A DNA stretch of 64,000 bases from CAMCXE01 sp036520615 (GTDB lineage: Bacteria > Pseudomonadota > Gammaproteobacteria > Pseudomonadales > Cellvibrionaceae). The stretch's first letter is position 1, and each line of letters starts with the position of its first letter. The position numbers and the translations under genes were made by a program. The notes under the pieces were generated by a model, which had not been told where the DNA came from, searched no databases, and worked only from the letters and a program-made list of their open reading frames with translations. Where the stretch lies: the NCBI GenBank assembly GCA_036520615.1, contig DATDJI010000082.1:1-64000 (forward strand). Direction: 5' to 3'. Positions 9,279 to 18,563 of this stretch are shown piece by piece.

Positions 9279-9914
9279 TTAAGTAGGGTAAATATTGGGT
9301 AAACAATAAGTATAGGTAGATGCACTTACCGCGGAATCAAATTGCTTCGCAGCAGTGTTAGCGGAAATTACCACTTGATAATGCTGAGCTACTTTGCCGA
9401 CACCATAGGGCCAGCATGATTGTGCCGAAACTGTAAAACCCACTATTGGAGACGCATAATTTTTAAATTCCCCGAGGGTTTGCGCTGTCGTGTAGGTGAG
9501 TGAAGCCAACGTGGCTGTTTCTGTACATGCGGATGTGCTGGCATCAATTAGGCGCAGTTCACGATTGCTGCCGACAGCAATATCCTGCAAGCCTTTGCAA
9601 AAAAATTGACTGCCGATTTTGTAGCGCCAGTAAAGTGAAACTGCTGACGAAGTGGATTGAGCGGTTATATGGCTAATGCCGGGGCCGGGAATTCCAAAAC
9701 CAGCGTTTTGTAATTCCAACCGCGCCGTCAGCATGGAAAGCGCTAACTGCCCATCGTAAATAGCATCACTTTGCGTTTCGCCGGAAACTCTGACGAGATT
9801 TTTATACAGTGTGAGACTACCACTAATACACAGCAGGGAAATTAACATTCCGATGAGAAGGCTAATTAAAGTCGATCCCTTTTGAAAATATTTGTACCGT
9901 TGTATTTTTAACAT
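9279..9914 (-). CDS. PilW-like minor pilin lacking Glu5
   Basis: A 211-aa prepilin-like protein at the PilW position. The leader MLKIQRYKYFQKG is followed by a hydrophobic helix beginning STLISLLIG. The residue at +5 is Ser, where most type IV pilins have Glu, so its assembly would differ from the major pilin. Downstream are a Cys pair (FFCKGL; SACTET) and further Cys near the C-terminus. TAA at 9279 is followed 12 bases on by the giant PilX-like gene. The family call rests on operon position, size and the N-terminal helix. Confidence 0.68.
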   Translation of the reverse strand: MLKIQRYKYFQKGSTLISLLIGMLISLLCISGSLTLYKNLVRVSGETQSDAIYDGQLALSMLTARLELQNAGFGIPGPGISHITAQSTSSAVSLYWRYKIGSQFFCKGLQDIAVGSNRELRLIDASTSACTETATLASLTYTTAQTLGEFKNYASPIVGFTVSAQSCWPYGVGKVAQHYQVVISANTAAKQFDSAVSASTYTYCLPNIYPT

Positions 9915-9932
9915 TTAATTGGCTGCCAAAAA

Positions 9933-10457
9933 TTATTGTTGTGCCGAAACCCCGCCCACGGTGAAAGTGGCGTTAAGCTTAGCGCTGAAAACGGAGAGAA
10001 CTATGGGTTGTTTTAAACCTGTGAAGGCTACGCCGTTTACTGTGGTTGAGGCCAGGGCGCAGCTCGTTGGTGGTTGTATCGTAATGGTTTCATCGGGAAG
10101 CGTAATTGTCTCCAGTGTGGTATCACAAAGGTCTACAGTTCCGTTGCCATTTTTAACTAATAATTCTTGCAGCTGGCTGACGGCTAAATCCTGTACGGAC
10201 ATTTCCCGCTTACCTTTTTCAACTTTTGACGTAATTGTTGTTACTCCTACCGCTATTATGGCCATTAATACTAGGCCAATTAGCGCTTCGATCAACATGT
10301 CGCCGGTTTGAAATTTAATAAAATTTGCATAAAAATCTTGCGTAGATTTACCCTGAGTCGCGCATTTAGATATATTAAAAGACGTTCTGCTTTGCGCCGC
10401 GATGATTCGTGATAATCGGCGTGAGTTTTTATAATTAGTAAATGGCAATGGTTTCAT
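9933..10457 (-). CDS. PilV-like minor pilin with unusually long leader
   Basis: A 174-aa prepilin-like protein. The helix starts TGDMLIEALIG, so cleavage after Gly52 would leave Asp at +1 and the expected Glu at +5. I chose ATG at 10457, which has GGATCAGG ending eight bases upstream; a longer ORF begins at 10484. With this start the leader is about 52 residues, far longer than the 6-25 usual for type IV prepilins, and no in-frame ATG, GTG or TTG lies closer to the helix. It overlaps the preceding gene by 23 bases. Either the leader is genuinely long, a rare start codon is used, or there is an upstream frameshift. Confidence 0.68.
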   Translation of the reverse strand: MKPLPFTNYKNSRRLSRIIAAQSRTSFNISKCATQGKSTQDFYANFIKFQTGDMLIEALIGLVLMAIIAVGVTTITSKVEKGKREMSVQDLAVSQLQELLVKNGNGTVDLCDTTLETITLPDETITIQPPTSCALASTTVNGVAFTGLKQPIVLSVFSAKLNATFTVGGVSAQQ

Positions 10458-10923
10458 TTTCAATGCCTGATCCGCTAAATTCAAAAGTTGAGGTGGCCGC
10501 GCAGCTGCTGCAATTGCTGGGTGCAGTCGTCAGCAGCCCTTTGGTTGAAAAACACATACAGGTGAGCGCTTGGTTATTTTCTTTAATTGTTAAACCCGTG
10601 CCTATTTTGCTCGACCAGGTTGCACTTCCTCCATTCGAGGAGCAATGGGCGCTGGTAACCGTTCCGCTAGCTTCGCGTACTTCTACTTTGCCGCTGGTTA
10701 CACACACAGAAGTCACAGCATTGGTTTCGGAGATTTTATTGCCGTTGCGCATAGCTGTGGATTTTGCACGGCTAATTGCTTGAGTAAGAACGCCCTTGGT
10801 ATTAATAGATTCGGCACTACTAGTCCACGAATTGCCCATTGGAACGGCAACCATTGCCAAAGTGGCAATTAATGCGACCACAATTAATATTTCAACCAAT
10901 GTAAAACCCGGAGTTAATTTCAT
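10435..10923 (-). CDS. FimT/GspH-like pseudopilin
   Basis: A 162-aa prepilin with the short leader MKLTPG and the canonical helix FTLVEILIVV (Glu at +5). The globular part has the GspH/FimT pattern: a helix with ISRAKSTAMRNGNKI near residue 45, then beta strands with paired cysteines (CMCFST; CSSCAA) that could form disulfides. The start ATG at 10923 shares its A with the upstream TAA stop (TAATG) and has GGAG six bases upstream; a TTG six bases earlier is rejected. FimT-type proteins prime pilus assembly and in some species bind DNA; here the role is inferred from operon membership. Confidence 0.78.
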   Translation of the reverse strand: MKLTPGFTLVEILIVVALIATLAMVAVPMGNSWTSSAESINTKGVLTQAISRAKSTAMRNGNKISETNAVTSVCVTSGKVEVREASGTVTSAHCSSNGGSATWSSKIGTGLTIKENNQALTCMCFSTKGLLTTAPSNCSSCAATSTFEFSGSGIENETIAIY

Positions 10924-11324
10924 TAACAACTCCCGTTACCCTTGCTGCATCCAGAAATAGTACAAATCCCATCTTCTTTAAGCACAATTTTGCACCCGCT
11001 ATAACCGGAACCTGATCCCGCCCCTGTGATGGTATAACCAGTACTAGTCCCTACAGCTGAAAAGGTGAATTTTTTCGAAGCCGGTGCCCAGCCAGAAAAT
11101 GTTGTAGTAAGGACCGTGGCAGCTGTGACTGTAGGATACGACAGGGCCCGCTGGTAGCGATTTTCAAATTGTAAAGCGAGGGCTTTGGCATCGGATTGAG
11201 CGGTTTTTAATTCCCCGGAGAATACAAAGCCGCTATAGCTAGGCACTGCAATTGCTGCAAGTATCCCGACGATAGATATACCGACTAATAATTCGATTAA
11301 TGTAAATCCCTTGAAGTTTTTCAT
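10923..11324 (-). CDS. PilE-like type IV (minor) pilin
   Basis: First gene of the five-gene pilin operon, 133 aa. Leader MKNFKG, then GFTLIELLVG with Glu at +5, the class IVa prepilin signature, followed by the usual N-terminal helix and YQRALSYPTV near residue 60. Two cysteine pairs lie in the C-terminal third (CKIVL, CTISGC, final C). ATG at 11324 has GAG six bases upstream; a longer ORF from 11351 would destroy the normal leader. In Pseudomonas-type loci pilE follows fimT-pilV-pilW-pilX-pilY1; here it leads, and no pilY1 is seen. Confidence 0.8.
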   Translation of the reverse strand: MKNFKGFTLIELLVGISIVGILAAIAVPSYSGFVFSGELKTAQSDAKALALQFENRYQRALSYPTVTAATVLTTTFSGWAPASKKFTFSAVGTSTGYTITGAGSGSGYSGCKIVLKEDGICTISGCSKGNGSC

Positions 11325-11855
11325 GAGTATCTCGTTGCGTAGAAGGGGCACAAGTGGCGTTTACGTCTAACTTCGCCACTGGTCGTCGCGCCGATCATTG
11401 TGAGCTGTATATAAAGTATTGATGGGATAGTCTTTAAATACAAAGAGCATATAGTGGATATGAATAAATAGTCTCGATGATGGTTTCTTATGCGATGGGT
11501 GATCTAATAAAGGGAGATTTGTTTTGGAATAGGCGATTTTAATAACCGAAAAATCATCACATTTTCTAGATGGCATCATTTTTTTTGCAGTATTAATTGG
11601 GGCGACATAATTTGCCTAATTTGGCAGATATTTGGCGCAAATGCGTTCCAGTTTTTGTATTGTTATTTATAAGGAGCATTGGTTTGGCGGAGCAAGTAGG
11701 CGCAGATACTATGGCTTAGCGTGCTTTTACTAGTGTTTAAAATTCTTTATGCGCAGTTCACGGCCTCCGAGCTATGCGCATTAATTTTTAGACGTGTTGA
11801 CCTGCGACGGGCGAACTAGCGCTCTATCGCCTTTATTAAGGTTTTACAGCCGCTG
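11325..11855. other. Intergenic region upstream of the pilin operon
   Basis: About 530 bases, AT-rich, holding the promoter of the minus-strand pilin operon and the 3' end of the response-regulator gene. A 70-codon frame (11367-11579) has no ribosome binding site or protein-like composition. No terminator hairpin or sigma-54 box was recognised. Confidence 0.5.
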
Positions 11856-13541
11856 TTAAGCGGCCATAATTGCATCAGGGTAATATTTTGCGAGTTGTTT
11901 TTGGATAAACGCATAGCGTTTAAATTGCTTGTGGTCAGGCGGAATATTGCCAATGGCTCGCATGCTTTTACGACACATTTTTTCTAAGCGGTCAGTCGGG
12001 CTGCTTATTTCCGTATAGGAAACTATAGCCTGAACCAGGTTTAGATTTAAACCGATGTGCTTAGGATAGGCGGCAATCGCCTCGTTAAACACATTAATAG
12101 CGTTTTCATAGTCTTTCGCATCGTAGGCAGTAATGCCTGTTTTAGTGAGTTTAGCCGCTACCTGTTTGCCATTGTCGCTAATGGGTTCGCCGGTAATGCC
12201 GTCAATCATACGCATTAAATTAGCATCGTTCGGATGCCGGGCTGCTACAGAGGTTAAAATACTGCGGGCTTGGTCTTCTTCGTTCATCGAATAAAGTGTG
12301 CGGGCAAATTCCAGGCTGGTATGCACCGAGGGATTACGAAGATTGGTAAAAATGTTTTTCGCTTTTAGCATATGCTCTTCGGCTTTTGTCTCATTGCCTT
12401 GGGCATTAAACATTTGCGCTTCAACCATCGTCGCCTGTGCATTAATTTCTGGGTTGCCCTCATAGCGTTTACGTGCACGATCAAGAAAGACATTCGCTTG
12501 TTTGATCATGTTTTTAGCTTCTGCAGACTTATCTCCCGCAGTGTGCTCTGCGACTTTTCGCGCATAGTTAAAATAATCCTGGGGAGATTCGTGACAGGAA
12601 TTTACCCCCCAACGAATAGCGTTTTGATGTGAACGTATAGCAATTTCATCATCACCATTTAACTCGGCGACCTCAGCTAAGCGTCTGTGGCGATGTACGG
12701 ATTTTGGTGAAACGTGAGTGGCGCGCTCAACGGCTTTTTGGGCGCTGATCATATCGTTTTTTTGCGTGTACAGATCCGCCAGTAAATCATGTGCTTCTAT
12801 ATAGCGCTCATCCTCACGAATAATCCCCTCAAGCATATTCTCCGCAGCATCGAATTTACCCATCGCTAACAGTGTTTTGCCCATGCCTAAGCGCGCCCAG
12901 ATAAGCGGCTTTTTCGCTAATACGGATTCATACAGCTGGTGTGCTTCTTTTAATTGGCGCAACAAAAATAACAGCTGCCCCTTCATTTTTATACAGTCAG
13001 GTGCGTACTGATGGTCTTTGTCGATAAATTCATTACAGCGCTCAACGGCCTTGCGATAATCACCATCAGAGATCGCTTGCTTGATTGGCAGCAGGGCTTC
13101 ATGGCGGATAATGGCGCGATTTAAGCGCATTTTTAAACTGGCTTCGGTGTAAGGCTTGGTAATGTAATCATCCGGTTGACACTCTAAAGCGCCAAGTACC
13201 ATTTCCCGCGAGGTTTCTCCGGTGAGCATGACAAACAGGCTCGTCATGAGTAATACACGTAAAAATCGCACTTCTTCCAGTAACTGCTGGCCGTCTTTAC
13301 CTACACCCAGGTTGTAATCACAAATTACGATATCGTATTTATTCTGGCCACATAGGCGGACGGCTTCTTCTCCGTCCGCTGCGGTGTCGACAGCCTCCGC
13401 GCCGAATGTGCGTAATGTGCGTTTAAGGTTGCCGCGAATTTCCGGGAAATCGTCAATAATTAGACATTTTTTCTTGTTGTAGATTTTAATAATGTCTATT
13501 TGACGTAATTCGCTAAGCGCTGTGTTGGCTTCTATTTTCAT
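11856..13541 (-). CDS. Response regulator with C-terminal TPR domain
   Basis: A 561-aa cytoplasmic protein. Residues of about 24-145 are a receiver domain: acidic pair Asp30-Asp31, phosphoacceptor Asp75 in ICDYNLG, the Thr/Lys switch residues in MLTGETS and ITKPY. The rest, from about 150 to 555, consists of tetratricopeptide-like repeats (for example YKNMIS-type and WARLGMGKTLLAMGKFDAAE helices). It has no DNA-binding or enzymatic output, so phosphorylation probably controls protein-protein interaction. Such receiver-TPR proteins occur widely in Pseudomonas-like bacteria. No histidine kinase is adjacent. Monocistronic. Confidence 0.85.
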   Translation of the reverse strand: MKIEANTALSELRQIDIIKIYNKKKCLIIDDFPEIRGNLKRTLRTFGAEAVDTAADGEEAVRLCGQNKYDIVICDYNLGVGKDGQQLLEEVRFLRVLLMTSLFVMLTGETSREMVLGALECQPDDYITKPYTEASLKMRLNRAIIRHEALLPIKQAISDGDYRKAVERCNEFIDKDHQYAPDCIKMKGQLLFLLRQLKEAHQLYESVLAKKPLIWARLGMGKTLLAMGKFDAAENMLEGIIREDERYIEAHDLLADLYTQKNDMISAQKAVERATHVSPKSVHRHRRLAEVAELNGDDEIAIRSHQNAIRWGVNSCHESPQDYFNYARKVAEHTAGDKSAEAKNMIKQANVFLDRARKRYEGNPEINAQATMVEAQMFNAQGNETKAEEHMLKAKNIFTNLRNPSVHTSLEFARTLYSMNEEDQARSILTSVAARHPNDANLMRMIDGITGEPISDNGKQVAAKLTKTGITAYDAKDYENAINVFNEAIAAYPKHIGLNLNLVQAIVSYTEISSPTDRLEKMCRKSMRAIGNIPPDHKQFKRYAFIQKQLAKYYPDAIMAA

Positions 13542-13759
13542 CCTGGGGCGGCTCTCTTAACCAAAATGCAACGGTTTATACACCAGTGTAGCAGGCATTA
13601 TTAAGTCTACTAACGGCGCTGTGCGATAGGTTTGGAGAGGCTAGGGAAGGTGTTCAGGGAGATGGCCTGTAACAATAACCCAGCTTTAAAAAGACCGGGC
13701 TATTCAGTGAGTGCATAGCAAATTGCTAAACTCAATTAAACCGCAGCAAAATAAAAAGC

Positions 13760-15085
13760 TTAAGTGGTTAGCATTTTGACAAATACTTTAGATTGCCTGC
13801 GGTAGTTATAAAGTTTGCGTCGCTCCATCGGCAAGTCCTCAATAGCGCAGCTGATAAACCCTTGTTCAATAAACCAATGGGCCGTTTGCGTGGTAAGTAC
13901 AAATAGCCGCGTTAAATTAATGCTGATCGCCTGTCGTTCAATATGTTTTAGCAGTTTTGCTGCGCGACCGTCTCTTCGGTGATCCGCATGTACAGCCATG
14001 CACGCGAGCTCACCAGCGCTGTTTTCACTATAAGGGTAAAGCGCCGCACAGCCGATGATTGTGCCGTCTTTTTCCATCACCGTAAAAAAGTGAATTTCCC
14101 GCTCTAATATTTCCCGCTCGCGCTTAACTAAAATGCCTTCGGCTTCCATCGGTTCAATTAAATTTAAAATGCCGCCTACGTCTTCGAATGTTGCCAGGCG
14201 AATAGTCTCATAATTGTCCCGGTATACCATCGTGCCTGAACCATCGCGGGTAAATAGCTCTTTTAATAAAGAACCATCTTCATCAGCAGAAATAACATGC
14301 GCGCGGGCAATTCCGCTGTCGCATGCTTTAAGGCAGGCTCGTAGTGAAAAATAGGTGTTATCACGGTTGTGCAGCGGTTGATCGACGAGAAATTTTTCAC
14401 ATTGTAGACGGGTTAATTCCCGATATTCTCTGCCATCTTTATCAATAATGCGTCCGTCGTCGTTGTAAGCAATTAATTTATCCGCCTGAATAGCGGTGGC
14501 TACGCTTACGGCTGTATCGGCAAAACTTAAGTTAAAAATTTCACCGGTTGCTGAATAACCCACTGGCGAAATAAGCGCTATAGCACCCGTAGCGAGTAAA
14601 CTTGTAATGCCGCTTTTATCCACAGAGCGCACTTTGCCAGTATGTTGGTAATCAACGCCATCAATTACACCTTGCGGCATAGCAGTGACAAAATTTCCGC
14701 TACGTACTCTTATTTTTGCACCATACATTGGCGAGTTGGGCAGCCCATTGGAGAATCCCGCTTCTAACCACAGCCGCGTTGCGCCGACGGCGGCAACCAC
14801 CTGATCTATGTCATTTTTGGAGGTAATGCGTAGGCCTTGGTGAAAATTGGAGCGAACGTTTTTTTCCGCCAATTGCTCATCAATTTGATGTCTAGCTCCG
14901 TGCACCACTACCAGTCGAATCCCCAAGCTGTGAAGCAGCGCTATATCAGAAATAATATTCGACAGATTCGCCTGCTCAATACAATTGCCGGGCAACATAA
15001 TGACAAAGGTTTTATCCCGGTGCGCATTGATATAAGGGGAGGAATGGCGAAACCAGCGAACGTAGTCATCAGGTGCATTGGTCAT
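13760..15085 (-). CDS. argA: N-acetylglutamate synthase
   Basis: First enzyme of arginine biosynthesis: acetyl-CoA + L-glutamate to N-acetylglutamate. Its 441 aa match the classical ArgA: an amino-acid-kinase-like domain (about residues 20-280, with VVVHGARHQID near 60, the arginine feedback domain) fused to a C-terminal GNAT acetyltransferase domain (about 295-435, with ACMAVHADHRRDGRAAKLL as the acetyl-CoA loop). Start ATG at 15085. Transcribed alone; the 216-base gap upstream contains two mutually interleaved inverted repeats (15194-15235). Confidence 0.93.
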   Translation of the reverse strand: MTNAPDDYVRWFRHSSPYINAHRDKTFVIMLPGNCIEQANLSNIISDIALLHSLGIRLVVVHGARHQIDEQLAEKNVRSNFHQGLRITSKNDIDQVVAAVGATRLWLEAGFSNGLPNSPMYGAKIRVRSGNFVTAMPQGVIDGVDYQHTGKVRSVDKSGITSLLATGAIALISPVGYSATGEIFNLSFADTAVSVATAIQADKLIAYNDDGRIIDKDGREYRELTRLQCEKFLVDQPLHNRDNTYFSLRACLKACDSGIARAHVISADEDGSLLKELFTRDGSGTMVYRDNYETIRLATFEDVGGILNLIEPMEAEGILVKREREILEREIHFFTVMEKDGTIIGCAALYPYSENSAGELACMAVHADHRRDGRAAKLLKHIERQAISINLTRLFVLTTQTAHWFIEQGFISCAIEDLPMERRKLYNYRRQSKVFVKMLTT

Positions 15086-15193
15086 TACGGCGTCTCATCT
15101 TCAACAGGCCAAAGCAGGTAATTATACCCAGCAAATAGCCGCTAGGGGATGACTGTTTTCATTGCGTGTGACGATGACCAATAATGCGATTGA

Positions 15194-15235
15194 GCGCAGC
15201 TCCACTGCTAAATAAAATGGCTGCTGCGCCAGTGG
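15194..15235. repeat. Two interleaved inverted repeats upstream of argA
   Basis: GCGCAGC (15194-15200) is complementary to GCTGCGC (15223-15229), and CCACTG (15202-15207) to CAGTGG (15230-15235). The order 1-2-1'-2' means the two helices interleave. It lies 109-150 bases upstream of the argA start and just past the stop of the GGDEF-EAL gene, so it may belong to either transcript. Confidence 0.45.
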
Positions 15236-15301
15236 CAGATTTGCCTGTAATTAAAGGATATTCAATTGCGACCATAGTGTGATGTCAATAGGCCTTGTTG
15301 T

Positions 15302-17038
15302 TTAGCTTTTCTTTGCGCTAATCGGCGTTTGAATAATATGGTTAAAGTGCCGGGTATATTCACTCCAATTACCTTGCGCAAATTGAGGGCGACCAAAATA
15401 ATAACCTTGCAGAAGATCGCAACCTACTTGTTTAGCTAATTCTAATTCAGTGACAGTTTCCACCCCCTCAGCAATTATATCTAAGCCAAGGCTATGCCCG
15501 AGTGCAGTTACCGCTTCAATGACTTTTCGATTGCGATCATTTTTGGAGTTTTCAATAAAAAATTGTTTATCAATTTTTAATGTATCTAAGGGCAGAAGTG
15601 TTAAATAGGCCATTGATGAATAGCCGGTGCCAAAATCATCTACGGCTATCCGAATGCCTTTATCATGTAAGCGCTGTAATAAATCTACACTACGTTCGGG
15701 GTAGAGCATTAGTGTAGATTCAGTAATTTCAAGTTCAACTCGAGACGGGTCAATATGATATTGGGAAAATGCGCGCTCAATCGTATGAATAATTGACTGA
15801 CGATAACAATAATTTGCCGGGATATTAAGGCAGATATCGGCATCAATAGACTCTTTTTTCCATTGTTGCATTTGCTTAAAAGCCGTATGAAATAGCCACT
15901 CATGAAATGGTTCAATCAACTGTAGGCGGTCAATCATATTAATTAATTCAGGAGCTCCTATGGCAAAATCGCTTCTCGGCCAGCGGCTTAATGCTTCCAG
16001 CCTACGCAGTTCGTGAGTTTTAGCGCATACAATCGGCTGGTACACCAAAGCTAGGTCGCCATGATCTATGGCCTTGGCTAATTCGCGTTCTAATATCTGT
16101 TGCCGCGACCAGCGCTCTTTATGTTCGCTGGAAAAACTCACCCAATTTTGATCCTGTGTATTTTTAGCGAGAATTAATGCCTCATCAGCGTGCTTAAGAA
16201 GTTCTTCAACGCTTGCCGCTACGGGGTAGGTGGCAATACCTGCACAGGCACTCAATTGAATACTAATATCATTTATGTTGAAAGGAGTCTGGATGGCTTG
16301 GACGATTTTTTCCGTAATCAATTGCCCCGTCGAATCGTCCACATGTTCCAATAAAACAACAAATTCATCACCACCCATGCGGGCGGGGCTATCGGTACTG
16401 CGACAATTGTCGCGAATACATTCGGCCACGTACTGCAATACTCGATCGCCGATATCGTATCCGTAAATTTCATTAATTGGTTTGAAATTATTTAAATCAA
16501 TAACTAGTACAGCACAGCTGTGTCCGTACCGATTACAGCGCCCAACGGCATGTGATAGGCGGTTGTACAGCAAATTTCGGTTTAACAACCCGGTCAGGCT
16601 GTCGTAGTGGGCGAGGTTATTCAGCTGTTTTTGTAATTGACTTGTGTGAACGGCATTATGAATTGCATTGTTTAATTGTGTGGCAGTCATCGCACTTAAA
16701 GTTAAATAATCTTGCGCGCCTTGTGCAAGTGTCTGTCCTGCGTCGTCATCGCAGTTGCTTGGGTTAATGAGTAATAGCGGTAGATTATCACTGGCATATT
16801 CGCGCCGCAGTGACTTCACTAGGTTTTGATCAGTAAGTGTTTTTACGCGAGTGTCTAATAAACAGCATAAAGGTGCATGCGTGCGAATTTGCCTCAGTGC
16901 ATCCTCTAGGTTTTCCACTACATATAATTCGTCCCAGTTCGAATTGGGAATATTTAATAGTTTGGTTATAAGTTCAGATGTGGAGAGATGATCAGTAATC
17001 AGCAAAATTGCGCGCATTGCGTTTGTGCGTGCTTTCAC
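15302..17038 (-). CDS. Receiver-GGDEF-EAL cyclic-di-GMP protein
   Basis: A 578-aa signalling protein. The N-terminal receiver-like domain (about residues 9-125) has Asp at LLDTRV as possible phosphoacceptor. The GGDEF motif is intact at residues 222-226, preceded by the usual DSLTGLLNR; EAL is at 348-350, with DDFGTGYSS, KIDKQF and AEGVET further on. Both diguanylate cyclase and phosphodiesterase motifs look intact, so either activity is possible. The start is GTG at 17038 (AGG nine bases upstream) or ATG at 17017, which lacks a clear RBS. Its targets could include the pili or surface structures encoded nearby. Confidence 0.87.
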   Translation of the reverse strand: MKARTNAMRAILLITDHLSTSELITKLLNIPNSNWDELYVVENLEDALRQIRTHAPLCCLLDTRVKTLTDQNLVKSLRREYASDNLPLLLINPSNCDDDAGQTLAQGAQDYLTLSAMTATQLNNAIHNAVHTSQLQKQLNNLAHYDSLTGLLNRNLLYNRLSHAVGRCNRYGHSCAVLVIDLNNFKPINEIYGYDIGDRVLQYVAECIRDNCRSTDSPARMGGDEFVVLLEHVDDSTGQLITEKIVQAIQTPFNINDISIQLSACAGIATYPVAASVEELLKHADEALILAKNTQDQNWVSFSSEHKERWSRQQILERELAKAIDHGDLALVYQPIVCAKTHELRRLEALSRWPRSDFAIGAPELINMIDRLQLIEPFHEWLFHTAFKQMQQWKKESIDADICLNIPANYCYRQSIIHTIERAFSQYHIDPSRVELEITESTLMLYPERSVDLLQRLHDKGIRIAVDDFGTGYSSMAYLTLLPLDTLKIDKQFFIENSKNDRNRKVIEAVTALGHSLGLDIIAEGVETVTELELAKQVGCDLLQGYYFGRPQFAQGNWSEYTRHFNHIIQTPISAKKS

Positions 17039-17396
17039 GAATGATAACCTGAAGACTCTGATTGGGAGCCCGCATCAAGTGCAGATAGAGAACTTACGAC
17101 CACGTGCGGTACTCCATCCAAACTAGTACAATCGGGCGATGTACTTTAGAGCATAGTTCAGCCTTCGGCGCCTGCAAGTTGTCGTTTTTCTCCTAGATCA
17201 ATGTTTAATATAACTGAAAGTTTAAGCGTATTTTTTCTGGATTAATTATTTTAATCATCAACCTGAAGCTGCATTTGGTGATTTTCCGCTTTAATTTCGG
17301 TCAATGAAGTTGTATTGGGGATTGTGACTGTAAGTTGATATGAGGAAATTATTTCCGAACAAAAATTTGCCTATTTTTTGCTGGACGTGCTTGTCT
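17039..17396. other. Intergenic region between yjfC and the GGDEF-EAL gene
   Basis: 358 bases without a supported gene. It holds the 3' end of the yjf operon and the promoter of the minus-strand GGDEF-EAL gene. No clear terminator hairpin, operator or RNA was seen; the longest frame crossing it is antisense-like and without an RBS. Confidence 0.5.
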
Positions 17397-18563
17397 TCAA
17401 GGCTCGATAACGTGCGGTAAATAAGCGGAGAGATTTTGTGTAATCGGGGAGGAATCTTCGCGAATGGATAGACCACAAGCTTCACCATCAATTAACCAGG
17501 AGCCCACTAGTGTATGGCGGCCATTAAATTCAGGCAGTGGAGTATAGCCCTGTAGGATAAAGCCTTCATCTCCATAGGGCCCAGATGAGGTTAAAATAGG
17601 TTGATTATTTTGCCAAATGCTTACATTGGCGCCTTCGCGGGCAAAAATCGGTTTTTTTACATATTTACCGCTAAATTGGGCGCTGGTGTCATCCTCAAAA
17701 TAGGTGGGTAATAAATTGGGGTGATTGGGGTAAAGACTCCAAAGCAGCGGCAATATCGCTTTATTAGAAACAAGTGCTTTCCACGGTGGCTCCAACCATT
17801 GAGTGTCGCTCGCTGCAATATGGTCGGCAAAGGGCTCACGCAACATAAACTCCCAGGGATAGAGTTTAAACAGCCAATTTATCGGCGCGTCGGTTAAATC
17901 AGTAAATTTGCCGCGCTCATTTATGCCTATATCTTCGATATAAACAAATTCATTTGCAATTCCGGCTGCTGTTGCGCAATCAGCTAAATACTGCACCGTA
18001 CCGCGATCCTCCGCTGAATCCTGGCAGCAGCTTAAATGTAAAATGGAATTAGGAAAGCGGTATTTTAATTGCTGAAATCGCTCGACGAGTTTTTCCTGCA
18101 AAAGATTAAATTGATCAGTACCGGCGGGTAACAGGCCCGCCTGTAATTGATCCTCCAGCCACAACCATTGCCAAAATCCAGTTTCATAAAGGCTAGTTGG
18201 AGTATCGGCGTTATTTTCCAATAATTTAGCCGGGCCACTGCCGGTATAAGCCAAATCTAAACGCGAATAGAGGCTAGGATCGTGTTTGCGCCACGACTCT
18301 GCAATTAAATCCCAATACGTGGGGGGAATGCAAAAACGCTTTAACAATGCTTCGCTTTTTACCACCTGCGCTACGGCCTCTAAACACATTTGATGTAATT
18401 CGACAGTTGCCGCTTCAATGTCGTTTTCTATTTGCGCAAGGGTAAATGAATAATACGCATCCTCGCGCCAATAGGGCTCGCCATGCATTGTATGAAAATT
18501 AAAGCCGAATTCACGGGCTTTTGCCTTCCAGTGAGGACGTGCAGCAATAGACAAACGCCGCAT
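17397..18563 (-). CDS. yjfC: YjfC/YgiC-type ATP-grasp, glutathionylspermidine synthase family
   Basis: A 388-aa protein of the glutathionylspermidine-synthase C-terminal (pre-ATP-grasp plus ATP-grasp) family, the same size as E. coli YgiC and YjfC. Typical stretches are HGEPYWRE (about 28-35), LLENNADTPTSLYE (about 113-126), KLYPWEFM and KPIFAREGANVS (ATP-binding region). These proteins form amide bonds, but the acceptor for YgiC/YjfC types is not established; they lack the amidase half of Gss. Its start overlaps the yjfM stop (TAATG at 18563), making it the last gene of the operon. Confidence 0.88.
   Translation of the reverse strand: MRRLSIAARPHWKAKAREFGFNFHTMHGEPYWREDAYYSFTLAQIENDIEAATVELHQMCLEAVAQVVKSEALLKRFCIPPTYWDLIAESWRKHDPSLYSRLDLAYTGSGPAKLLENNADTPTSLYETGFWQWLWLEDQLQAGLLPAGTDQFNLLQEKLVERFQQLKYRFPNSILHLSCCQDSAEDRGTVQYLADCATAAGIANEFVYIEDIGINERGKFTDLTDAPINWLFKLYPWEFMLREPFADHIAASDTQWLEPPWKALVSNKAILPLLWSLYPNHPNLLPTYFEDDTSAQFSGKYVKKPIFAREGANVSIWQNNQPILTSSGPYGDEGFILQGYTPLPEFNGRHTLVGSWLIDGEACGLSIREDSSPITQNLSAYLPHVIEP

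Noticed and set aside
9919..10783. Two + strand frames across the pilin operon
   Set aside because: They are antisense to canonical prepilin genes (GFTLVE helix) and have no recognisable domain.
11367..11579. 70-codon frame upstream of the pilin operon
   Set aside because: No ribosome binding site, composition typical of non-coding AT-rich DNA.
13675..13705. Possible terminator of argA
   Set aside because: The arms have several mismatches and no clean T-run follows on the minus strand.
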